From an uncultured Collinsella sp. (lineage in GTDB: Bacteria; Actinomycetota; Coriobacteriia; Coriobacteriales; Coriobacteriaceae), in the NCBI GenBank assembly GCA_902475475.1, contig CABRZY010000004.1:1-27693 (forward strand): 27,693 bases of DNA. Reading direction: 5' to 3'. The notes under the pieces were generated by a model, which did no database searches, was not told the DNA's origin, and saw nothing but the letters and a program-made list of their open reading frames with translations. Made by a program: the position numbers and the translations under genes. Below are positions 7,880 to 14,399 of this stretch, one piece after another (within the stretch, counting starts at the first letter, position 1; each line of letters starts with the position of its first letter).

Positions 7880-8033
7880 GATGTTACCTCCTGGCCCGGC
7901 GCCACCACGGCGCATTGATAAACGTTGGTACTCCTTTAGTAAAACCTTTATCAGAGGTTATGCGTTCGTCATTTAGGCAAGTGGTAAAAAACCGCAGGGT
8001 AGACGGGATAAAACGTTTAACCATCCCATTGGT

Positions 8034-8062
8034 TTGTCACATTCTGAAGGTACTTTTATGCA
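8034..8062 (+). promoter_or_regulatory. Promoter of the nitroreductase gene
   Basis: TTGTCA (8034-8039), a 17-base spacer and TATGCA (8057-8062). An AACCA-n6-TGGTT dyad (8019-8034) touches the -35 and may be a regulator site. The transcript leader would be about 105 bases. Confidence 0.5.
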
Positions 8063-8173
8063 AACCTACTTTGCCAATTGGAATCTATCCTTTTGGCCGG
8101 GCAATTGACCGTCTATCGTTTGAGCCCGACGGGTATGAACGGGGCATCTGCAACGCCACCGCAAGGAGACACC

Positions 8174-8695
8174 ATGGAGACTATCGAAGCACTCATTCAC
8201 CGCCGCAGCTGCCGCAAATACAGCGATCGTCCCGTCGAGGCCGAAAAGCTTGCACGTATTATCGAAGCCGGCCAATATGCACCGAGCGGCATGGGCCGCC
8301 AGCCGGTGACGTTTGTCGCCGTCACCGACCCCGCGACCGTCGAGCGTCTCTCACAGCTCAACGCCCAGGTCATGGACAGCAACAGCGACCCCTTCTATGG
8401 CGCCAAGACCGTTGTGGTGGTGCTGGTTGACCGCAGCGTGCCCACACATCTGGAAGACGGCTCGCTCGCCATGGGCAACTTGCTCAACGCCGCCTATGCA
8501 CTGGGTGTCGATTCGTGCTGGATTCACCGCGCACATGAGGTCTTTGACTCGCCCGAGGGTCTGGAGCTGCTAGCCAGCTGGGGCCTGCCCGCCGACGGCA
8601 GCCTGCGCGGTGTCGGTCACTGCATTCTGGGCTACGCCGAAGGCACGCTACCCGAGGCAAAGCCGCGCCGCGACAACGTCGTCTACGTAAGGTAA
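8174..8695 (+). CDS. Nitroreductase-family FMN oxidoreductase
   Basis: A 173-residue protein of the NADH/NAD(P)H:FMN nitroreductase superfamily. The N-terminal FMN-phosphate site HRRSCRKYSDRPV (about residues 9-21) and the APSGMGRQP segment (about 38-46) are intact. A central helix LAMGNLLNAAYALGVDSCW and the late GVGHCILGYAEG complete the fold, followed by a basic tail. The short form suggests a homodimeric flavin reductase acting on nitro compounds or quinones; the physiological substrate is unknown. ATG 8174 has AAGGAG 5-6 bases upstream; the open frame further upstream has no such site. Confidence 0.9.
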   Translation: METIEALIHRRSCRKYSDRPVEAEKLARIIEAGQYAPSGMGRQPVTFVAVTDPATVERLSQLNAQVMDSNSDPFYGAKTVVVVLVDRSVPTHLEDGSLAMGNLLNAAYALGVDSCWIHRAHEVFDSPEGLELLASWGLPADGSLRGVGHCILGYAEGTLPEAKPRRDNVVYVR

Positions 8696-8711
8696 CCCAG
8701 GAGCGTCAGCG

Positions 8712-8750
8712 GGGGTAGCTAATTTTGGACGAGGCTATTTTAGCTACCCC
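8712..8750. repeat. Hairpin between convergent genes
   Basis: Perfect 11-bp arms GGGGTAGCTAA and TTAGCTACCCC flank a 17-base loop. It lies between the ends of the convergent nitroreductase and membrane-protein genes, so it could stop both transcripts, but no T-run follows on either side. Confidence 0.55.
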
Positions 8751-8759
8751 ACTCGCAAC

Positions 8760-9335
8760 TTATATTGACGTCGCCGTTGTCGTCGTTTCGTTCGTGTGAG
8801 TCGTTTCGGCACCGTCGCCTTGTTCGTCCTCGTCCTTTTGCGCATCGGCGATGGTGGAGGCCGCCGCGACGATGCCGCGCTGGGGCGCGACGCCTGTCTG
8901 GGTCTGCGCGCCCTCGACAACTTCTGTGCCTGCATGCGCGAGCTCGGGCGATTTAAACACTGCGTCCAAGTTGGCGCCACCGCCGGCGTAGCCAAGCGCA
9001 GCGAGTGCGATGACGATCACTGCAACGACGACCGCGATCGGAACATAACGGTGCCAACCAGCCGGATTGAGTCCGCTGCGGCGAGCCGCCCCGCGGCTAA
9101 TATAACCGAGCGTTCCGTCGTGCTTGAGCTTTGAGCCCACCACGCGTTTGCGGCCCCACAGTGAGGACTCTGCCTGCATTGCCAAGCGGGCGCTTGCCGA
9201 AGGATAGCCGTATTTAGTGCGCTTGAACGAGCCATCAAACCCCGAGGCGTGTTTACCCCACGTCACCGATGTCGTGCGTCGGTTGACCGGCGCGGCACTC
9301 CGCCTTCTGCGGCTCGGTTTTGAAGTCTCAGCCAT
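8760..9335 (-). CDS. Uncharacterised single-pass membrane protein
   Basis: No family recognised. The 191-residue product has a basic N-terminal region of about 100 residues (SRRRRSAAP near the start, many Arg/Lys/Ser). One strong TM helix follows (PIAVVVAVIVIALAALGYAGGG, about 100-122). A C-terminal tail of about 70 residues ends in an acidic and Thr-rich low-complexity stretch. By the positive-inside rule the N-terminal part is cytoplasmic and the tail outside. ATG 9335 begins MAETSKPSRRRR; GAGGG lies about 5 bases upstream. A promoter fits 45-70 bases before it. The gene is transcribed apart from its neighbours and no function can be inferred. Confidence 0.7.
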   Translation of the reverse strand: MAETSKPSRRRRSAAPVNRRTTSVTWGKHASGFDGSFKRTKYGYPSASARLAMQAESSLWGRKRVVGSKLKHDGTLGYISRGAARRSGLNPAGWHRYVPIAVVVAVIVIALAALGYAGGGANLDAVFKSPELAHAGTEVVEGAQTQTGVAPQRGIVAAASTIADAQKDEDEQGDGAETTHTNETTTTATSI

Positions 9336-9379
9336 ATGCCCTCGCACGCCGTAACCAAATCGAAACAATAACGCTTTGG

Positions 9380-9408
9380 ACTGTAGCACACGCGTCGCGC
9401 GCGGTCAC
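9380..9408 (-). promoter_or_regulatory. Candidate promoter of the single-pass membrane protein gene
   Basis: On the - strand GTGACC (9408-9403), a 17-base spacer and TACAGT (9385-9380). The match is moderate, but the placement about 45 bases from the start codon is right. Confidence 0.4.
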
Positions 9409-9419
9409 GGGCGCCTCGC

Positions 9420-10637
9420 TCAACGGTTATCGTCCTTCAGCAAGCGCCACAGCGTTGTACGGCTTATGCCCAGCACCTCCGCCGCACGGGTTCGGTTGCC
9501 GTGGAGATGGTCTACAACCAGATGCGCGATATCTCGCTCGGTATCGGCCAGCGGTCGCAGGATATACAGGTCGCTTTCGAGTGTCGGGGCGCCAAAGGTT
9601 GCGGTCTTAATCACGTCCTCTTGGGCGAGCACTTCCTCCGCCACAGCGCGGTCCACCGTGCCCGCCCCCACCAATATATACAGTCGTTCCGAGACCTCGC
9701 GGAGCTGCAGATAATTGCGCGGCCAGCGGTAAGCATCGAGCGTCTTCGTCGCCGCGGCAGACAGCGTGGGCGCTGCCGTCCCAAATGCATCAGCGAGATA
9801 TTCCAAATAGCGCGCGACCTTCGTCGACGCGGCTCCCTGCTCGGCGATTGCCGGCGCCACGCTCACCGCACAGGCGAAGCGCTCGGTCACAAAGGCGGCT
9901 TGATCACTTTCGCTGCCGCCCGGCATGTCATTCGCCGTCAGCACCACATGACAGCGCGTCGCCAACGCGGTGTCGGCCATCGTGGAGACCAGCTCGCGGA
10001 GGCGCTGGGGGCCAACCGCATTCCAGCCCTCAATGCAAAGTGTCAGCCCCGTTTGGAACAGCGGCGATTCGGAGCTTTTGAGCACATGGCGCCAACCGCG
10101 ATCGGTGAGTTCATCGAGCGCGACGGAAACAAAGGGCTGATCGGCAAAAGGACCGTCCAGATAGAGGCGCTTGGCGATCTCAACCTGACCCGCTCCCAGC
10201 TCACCCTCGAGCATAAGGGGCACACCGCGCGCGTAGCTCTCGGCAACCGGTGCAGCCACCGCAGCGGCACCCTCAACGATGCCGTACGCACTCGATTCGT
10301 AGCGGGCCTCAACTTCGTCGGCGTTGAGCCACTCGATGCCCGCATGCGCCGCGGCGCCGCGCACCTCGCGGACCACGACGACCCAAAGGCCCCCGCCCTC
10401 TTTGTCGGTGGGGCGAACGGTCAGGCTCAGGCGCGTACCCGCACGCCCCATAACCAGACGCGCGCCGTCTCCTATACGGTCGAGGCGCTCGGCAACAAAA
10501 GCCGCCACATCCCGCTCAAGCGCCGCGTCATTCATGGTCGAGATCGCGACGCCCCCACGCGCATCGATTGCCAATGCCGAGGCCCCGGCAGCAGCCAGGG
10601 CCCCAGTCAAGATGTTCAGCTTGGCATCGCTATCCAT
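9420..10637 (-). CDS. Degenerate NtrC/TyrR-type regulator with Fis-like HTH
   Basis: A 405-residue putative transcription regulator. The C-terminus (about 370-402, NRTRAAEVLGISRTTLWRLLKD) is a clear Fis-type helix-turn-helix of bacterial enhancer-binding proteins. The centre (about 130-350) aligns by eye with an AAA+ sigma-54 activator domain whose key residues are lost. Walker A reads GELGAGQVEIAKRLY (Gln151 for Lys). The Walker B region reads LTLCIEGWNAVG without DE. No GAFTGA loop is present. The WPRNYLQLREV segment replaces WPGNVREL. The N-terminal 130 residues resemble no sensor I can name. Such proteins (compare TyrR) act without sigma-54. The gene follows the YeiH transporter on the same strand after 266 bases. 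ATG 10637 has AGGGG 8 bases upstream. Confidence 0.75.
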   Translation of the reverse strand: MDSDAKLNILTGALAAAGASALAIDARGGVAISTMNDAALERDVAAFVAERLDRIGDGARLVMGRAGTRLSLTVRPTDKEGGGLWVVVVREVRGAAAHAGIEWLNADEVEARYESSAYGIVEGAAAVAAPVAESYARGVPLMLEGELGAGQVEIAKRLYLDGPFADQPFVSVALDELTDRGWRHVLKSSESPLFQTGLTLCIEGWNAVGPQRLRELVSTMADTALATRCHVVLTANDMPGGSESDQAAFVTERFACAVSVAPAIAEQGAASTKVARYLEYLADAFGTAAPTLSAAATKTLDAYRWPRNYLQLREVSERLYILVGAGTVDRAVAEEVLAQEDVIKTATFGAPTLESDLYILRPLADTERDIAHLVVDHLHGNRTRAAEVLGISRTTLWRLLKDDNR

Positions 10638-10762
10638 GATTTGCCCCTGTCCGCGGCGACGTGCAACCGCCGACGGTCATACGACCGAGTGTTTCAAAAT
10701 TGAACGATATTGCTCACCAAACACTATAGGGCAGAAAGCGCCGTCCTGCGAGTATAGATGTT

Positions 10763-10862
10763 GCCCCGCATCGCCATCCTGGCGGGGCGATAAGAGCTCT
10801 TCGGGACTTATAAACCTGCGGACAAGCCATACCCGCAAGAGCTCCTATCGCTCCACCGCAGG
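10763..10862. repeat. Nested inverted repeats between yeiH and the regulator gene
   Basis: The 266-base gap carries three dyads. GCCCCGC/GCGGGGC (10763-10769, 10782-10788) could end the yeiH transcript. Arms of about 18 bases (10788-10805 with 10832-10850, one substitution and one bulge) carry GAGCTC and flank a 26-base loop. CCTGCGG/CCGCAGG (10815-10821, 10856-10862) competes with the second. Alternative folds are therefore possible. Confidence 0.5.
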
Positions 10863-10903
10863 CTTGCGCTCACCAGCACGCAGCACGCAAATAAGCTACT
10901 TCT

Positions 10904-11938
10904 CTACCAGATTCCCAGCACGTGCTGCATTCCCAAACTCATGCACGCAATGCCAATCCAGCAGCAAAAGCCCAGCGCGATGGGCTTGCCGCCCTTTTTG
11001 ACCAGCTCAACGATATCGGTATTAAAACCAATAGCCGCCATGGCCATCACAATAAAGAATTTCGACAGCTCCTTGATGGGCGCCGTGATGGACACGGGAA
11101 GCTGAAGCACCGTGGTGATCACACTCGCCAGCACAAAGAACAGCACAAACATGGGAAACGCGCGTTTAAGCGAGAACGTGCTCCTAGCGTCGCCGCCGGC
11201 CTTGCGCGCCAGATGCATCTGCCAGCAAGCAAGCGCCAGCGTGATGGGAATGATGGCCAGCGTCCTGGTGAGCTTGACCACCGTGGCGCTCTCGAGCACA
11301 TTGGCGCCGGGATGCATGCTGTCCCAAGCGCTCGCCGCAGCCGTTACGGACGAGGTGTCGTTGATGGCGGTACCGGCAAACAGGCCGAAGCCCTCGTTGG
11401 TCAGCCCGAGCATGCCGCCAAGCGTCGGAAACACGAGCGCCGCGATAACGTTAAACAGGAAGATGACCGAAATGGCCTGGGCAATCTCGCGATCGTCGGC
11501 ATCGATGACGGGTGCGGTCGCAGCGATGGCCGAACCGCCGCAAATCGACGAACCCACACCCACAAGCGTCGCGATCTTACCCGGCACGTTCATAACGTGG
11601 CAGAGCACAAAGGCGATGACAAGCGAGGTCGAGATCGTCGCCACGATAATCGGCAGCGACTGGGCGCCCTTGGACAGAATCTGGGAGAGGTTCATGCCAA
11701 AGCCAAGCAGGATAACCGCGTACTGCAAGACTTTTTTGGACGTATAGGTGACGCCAGCGGCGAGCTGTTCGCGACGATTCTTGGGAAAGACGAGCACCAG
11801 GACCATGCCAAAGAGGATGGCAAATACCGGACCGCCGACCACCTCAATTTGTTTGCCGAGCAACGTCGCGGGAATGGCGATGATCAGGCAGAACAAGACG
11901 CCTTTCCAGCGCTCGCGTACGATGTTTGCCAGTTGCAT
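10904..11938 (-). CDS. YeiH/PSE-family putative sulfate exporter
   Basis: A 344-residue polytopic membrane protein of the UPF0324 (YeiH) family, annotated elsewhere as putative sulfate exporters; direct transport evidence in the family is limited. About ten hydrophobic helices are visible. The family signature GVGSSICGGSAIAATAPVI lies near 130-148, and FGLFAGTAINDTSSVTAAA near 185-203. Another conserved part is KLTRTLAIIPI. The C-terminal helices contain IGFNTD. ATG 11938 (MQLANIVRERW) has AAGGAA about 8 bases upstream. It is divergent from the GntR/FCD gene, the usual arrangement of a transporter and its dedicated regulator. Confidence 0.88.
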   Translation of the reverse strand: MQLANIVRERWKGVLFCLIIAIPATLLGKQIEVVGGPVFAILFGMVLVLVFPKNRREQLAAGVTYTSKKVLQYAVILLGFGMNLSQILSKGAQSLPIIVATISTSLVIAFVLCHVMNVPGKIATLVGVGSSICGGSAIAATAPVIDADDREIAQAISVIFLFNVIAALVFPTLGGMLGLTNEGFGLFAGTAINDTSSVTAAASAWDSMHPGANVLESATVVKLTRTLAIIPITLALACWQMHLARKAGGDARSTFSLKRAFPMFVLFFVLASVITTVLQLPVSITAPIKELSKFFIVMAMAAIGFNTDIVELVKKGGKPIALGFCCWIGIACMSLGMQHVLGIW

Positions 11939-12131
11939 ATGGGATTCCTTCTTTCTATTTCACGTTTGCGACGGCTTATGATACGGCAACATTGAGCGCA
12001 GCCTTGCGCAAACACAGACTAAGATGCCGCAATAGTTCTCAGGCAAGAGCCGAATTACCCACCGCGGAGAGCTGATTCGCGGCATAATTAACAACTGACA
12101 TATTAGTTTGATAGAACAGTTGCGAGGCGCT

Positions 12132-12833
12132 ATGGAAGAATCGATGCACGTCGGCGAGCAGGAAACGAGCCTACAGGACCAGTCCTACCACACCATTCGA
12201 CGCAAAATCGTCTACCTGGACTACAAGCCGGGCGAAAAGCTGGGCGTCAAGCAGCTTTGCGATGACCTGGACATGGGTCGCACGCCCGTGCGCGAGGCAC
12301 TGGTGCGTCTGGCGCAAGAGGGCCTGGTGCGCACCGTGCCCCAAAGCGGCACCTACGTCTCACCCATCAACCTCACCCTTGCCGAGAGTGCCTGTTACAT
12401 CCGCGAACATCTGGAAAAGCAGGTGATCGTGGAATGCTGTGCACGCGCCACGTCGGCCGGCATCGAGCAGCTCGACCGCGCCATCGCGCTGCAGGAAAAG
12501 GCCATGGCCGAAGAGGATCGCATCGGCTTCTTTTTGAGCGACAACCTCATGCATCACATGATTTTTAGCATCGCATGTCGCAGCACCGTGTGGTCGTGGC
12601 TCGAAGAGACCAATGCCGACCTGGAGCGCTTCCGCTGGCTGCGCGCCGCCACGCAGGTTCTCGACAATCAGGACATCGTGAACGAGCACAAGCAGATTCG
12701 CCGCGCTATCGCCGGTCGCGACCCCATCGAAGCGAGCTTTTTGGTCAGCAAGCACCTGCATATGATGTTCCGCAACCAGACCGAGGTTCTGGACCAGTTC
12801 CCCGAGTACTTCGAGACCAGCAAGCTCCGCTAA
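12132..12833 (+). CDS. GntR-family regulator, FCD (FadR) subfamily
   Basis: A 233-residue regulator. The winged HTH covers about residues 15-80 (YHTIRRKIVYLDYKPGEKLGVKQLCDDLDMGRTPVREALVRLAQEGLV, wing QSGTYVSPI). The C-terminal all-helical FCD domain has metal-ligand-like residues (D/N and the HHMIF and HKQI histidines). FCD regulators usually sense small carboxylates or amino-acid derivatives. Divergent placement suggests that it controls yeiH and itself through the 190-base intergenic region. I choose ATG 12132 (GCGAGG about 6 bases upstream) over the in-frame TTG 12108. The stop codon lies at the edge of a REP-like hairpin (12832-12868). Confidence 0.9.
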   Translation: MEESMHVGEQETSLQDQSYHTIRRKIVYLDYKPGEKLGVKQLCDDLDMGRTPVREALVRLAQEGLVRTVPQSGTYVSPINLTLAESACYIREHLEKQVIVECCARATSAGIEQLDRAIALQEKAMAEEDRIGFFLSDNLMHHMIFSIACRSTVWSWLEETNADLERFRWLRAATQVLDNQDIVNEHKQIRRAIAGRDPIEASFLVSKHLHMMFRNQTEVLDQFPEYFETSKLR

Positions 12834-12886
12834 CCTGCCAAAAAGGGACAGGTTCATTTTGGCAGGTTTTATCTGGGCAAATGCAG
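12832..12886 (+). repeat. REP-like hairpin repeat, copy A
   Basis: A 12-bp perfect stem (AACCTGCCAAAA at 12832-12843 with 12857-12868) around the loop AGGGACAGGTTCA, followed by the tail TTATCTGGGCAAATGC. Loop and tail recur at 16456-16510 (inverted) and 19588-19640. It overlaps the last two bases of the GntR stop codon and may act as its terminator. Confidence 0.8.
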
Positions 12887-12888
12887 AA

Positions 12889-12906
12889 AAGGCCCGGCTC
12901 CGTCTT
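12889..12906 (-). terminator. Distal half of the split glmS terminator
   Basis: AAGGCCCGGCTCCG (12889-12902) plus TCTT of the loop. Its perfect 14-base complement is at 14363-14376, beyond the IS. On the - strand the intact hairpin would be followed by TTTT (rc of 12885-12890 region), so it reads as the rho-independent terminator of glmS, interrupted by the insertion. CTT 12904-12906 is one copy of the target duplication. Confidence 0.8.
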
Positions 12907-12944
12907 TGAACTGCGTCCCAAATCTTGGACGCCCTTAATAGCGA

Positions 12945-14308
12945 CTAGGCCGCGAGGGCCTGATTCCGGAACTCCTCCGGGGTCAGGCCCTTCAATCTTA
13001 CCTGCCTCCGCCGCGTGTTCCAGTGGACTATGTATTCCTCCAGGTCGCGTTTGAAATCCTCGAATGTCTCCCACTCGCGGCCCCGGTAGAACTCGTCCTT
13101 GACGTGGCCGAAGAGCTGCTCGGTGGCGGCATTGTCGATGCAGTTCGCCTTCCTGGACATGCTCTGGACGATGCCGGCGGCCTCGAGCCTGGATGTGTAC
13201 GAGGCGTGCTGGTACTGCCAGCCCCGGTCCGAGTGCATGGTCGGGGCGGCGCCCTCGGGGATCTTGGGCAGCAGCTCGTCGAGCATCCTCACCTGCTGGG
13301 CCATGTCGGGCGTGGTCGATATGTCGCTCGCCACGATCTCCTTGGTGCAGAAGTCCAGCGTCGGGGCCCAGTAGGCCTTGCCGCCAGCCACCTTGAACTC
13401 GGTGACGTCCGTCCCCAGCTTCTGCCACGGGGCCCCGGCGTCGAAATCCCTCGCGATCACGTTCTCGAACGTCCTGCCGACGACGCCCTTGTACGAGTTG
13501 TACCTGTGGTAGGCCGTCTCGCGTCTGATCCCGCAGCGAATCCCCATCTCGCGCATCATCTTGAGCACGGTCTTGTCGGCTATCACGGCCCCCTCTTCCG
13601 CCCTGAGGCACATCGCTATCTGCCGGTGCCCGCAGCCGTTGGCGGTGCGCGAGAAGATCTCGGCGGCCGCCTCCCGGAGCTCGGCGCGCGTGGGCCTCGG
13701 CGGGTGCGCGAGGGCGTAGTAGTAGGTCGACCTCTTGAGCTCGGCGCATGCGAGCAGGTGCCCGAGCGCGTGCCCCTCGGCGCGCAGGGCCGCGACCGCT
13801 TCGGCCTTCGCCCTGGTCAGAGCCCGTCCCTCTCGACCAGGGCGCGTAATTTTTTTAGGTAGGCCACCTCGGCCTCGAGCCTGCGGCACCGCTCCTCGAG
13901 CTCCTCCTCGCGGGTCCGCGGCCTCGCCTTGGAACCGCTCGGCCGGCCCTTGGGCCTCGGGCGCAGGGCCTCCGCGCCGCCCCGGCGGTATAGCGCGCAC
14001 CACTTCTTGAGCGGCGACATCGACATTATGCCGAACGCCGCCATCGCCTCGGTCTTCGTCATGCCGCCGTCGACGACGGCGGAGGCGGCGGCGATCTTCT
14101 GCTCGTATGTGTACCTGCCCTGCTTTCCGTCCATGCGTAGCAGCACCTCGCTCCCGAATGCGCGGTATATCTCCTGCCATCTTCTCACGGCTTCCGCGGG
14201 AAGCGAAAGGGCGATCGCGGCAGATTTATACCCGTGCCCGAGCTCGAAGAGCCCTATGGCCGCCTTCCTGGCCTCGACATCATGCTTCACTCTCAAATCA
14301 ACGCGCAT
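12945..14308 (-). CDS. IS150-group transposase OrfAB (programmed -1 frameshift)
   Basis: The fusion transposase of 454 residues results from a -1 slip at A7 (13850-13856). 153 codons of OrfA are read, then 301 residues of the OrfB frame ending at TAG 12945. OrfB contains the HTH_21-like part (RSTYYYALAHPPRPTRAEL) and a complete rve/DDE catalytic core: Asp in GTDVTEFKV, Asp in MHSDRGWQYQH, and Glu in NAATEQLFGHVKDE, 35 residues after the second Asp, as is usual for IS3. No credible independent start exists near the head of the OrfB frame, so production depends on frameshifting. The coordinates cover both frames and the product is not one continuous frame. Confidence 0.88.
13810..13856 (-). promoter_or_regulatory. 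Programmed -1 frameshift signal of the IS
   Basis: On the - strand the codons CTA AAA AAA create the heptamer A-AAA-AAA (13856-13850). After a 6-base spacer comes a perfect 9-bp stem GCCCTGGTC/GACCAGGGC (13843-13835 with 13818-13810) with a 16-base loop. The OrfA stop lies inside the distal arm. Confidence 0.85.
13817..14308 (-). CDS. IS150-group OrfA
   Basis: A 163-residue DNA-binding protein of the IS. It has two helix-turn-helix segments (KAAIGLFELGHGYKSAAIAL and the TYEQKIAAASAVVDGGMTKTEAMAAFGI region). A leucine zipper near the C-terminus (EEELEERCRRLEAEVAYLKKL) mediates multimerisation in the family. It binds the IS ends and regulates transposition. ATG 14308 follows GGGAGG by 9 bases. 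That Shine-Dalgarno is also the 3' arm of a 13-bp hairpin (14316-14349), so it is hidden in transcripts entering from outside. The protein terminates at TGA 13817 unless the ribosome slips. Confidence 0.88.
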   Translation of the reverse strand: MRVDLRVKHDVEARKAAIGLFELGHGYKSAAIALSLPAEAVRRWQEIYRAFGSEVLLRMDGKQGRYTYEQKIAAASAVVDGGMTKTEAMAAFGIMSMSPLKKWCALYRRGGAEALRPRPKGRPSGSKARPRTREEELEERCRRLEAEVAYLKKLRALVERDGL

Positions 14309-14315
14309 AAAGAAA

Positions 14316-14349
14316 GCCTCCCATTTCTCATGTCCAAGAAATGGGAGGC
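14316..14349 (-). promoter_or_regulatory. Hairpin sequestering the orfA ribosome binding site
   Basis: GCCTCCCATTTCT (14316-14328) and its perfect 13-base complement (14337-14349) enclose an 8-base loop. In an mRNA arriving from glmS the GGGAGG of orfA is base-paired. A transcript initiated after the first arm would leave it free. Confidence 0.7.
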
Positions 14350-14358
14350 AGTTCACTT

Positions 14359-14376
14359 GATGCGGAGCCGGGCCTT
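14359..14376 (-). terminator. Proximal half of the split glmS terminator
   Basis: CGGAGCCGGGCCTT (14363-14376) is the exact complement of 12889-12902, with GATG (14359-14362) from the loop. It starts 23 bases after the glmS stop. With the IS and one CTT removed, the two halves join into a 14-bp stem with an 8-base loop. Confidence 0.8.
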
Positions 14377-14399
14377 AGTCGCTAGAACGGCGGAACCAA

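Larger units (their letters stand above)
12907..14355 (-). mobile_element. IS3-family (IS150-group) insertion sequence, complete
   Basis: The 1449-bp element has terminal inverted repeats beginning TGAACTGC and running 24 bases (TGAACTGCsTCCCAwwTCTTGGAC, 21/24 identical). It ends in TG...CA and is flanked by a 3-bp direct repeat CTT (12904-12906 and 14356-14358). Length, termini, TSD size and the two-frame orfA/orfB layout fit the IS150 group. All catalytic residues are present, so it looks recent and intact. It lies in the loop of the glmS terminator, in the same orientation as glmS. Confidence 0.92.

Noticed and set aside
12945..14180. OrfB as an independent protein from the ATG at 14180
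   Set aside because: The upstream third of that frame is arginine/glycine-rich translation of the OrfA region in the wrong frame. Real homology begins after the A7 slip site.
12889..14376. AAGGCCCGG...CCGGGCCTT first read as the terminal inverted repeats of the IS
   Set aside because: Ends starting TGAACTGC fit IS3 rules and give a matching 3-bp CTT duplication. The outer repeat has no duplication at its edges and is better explained as the interrupted terminator stem.
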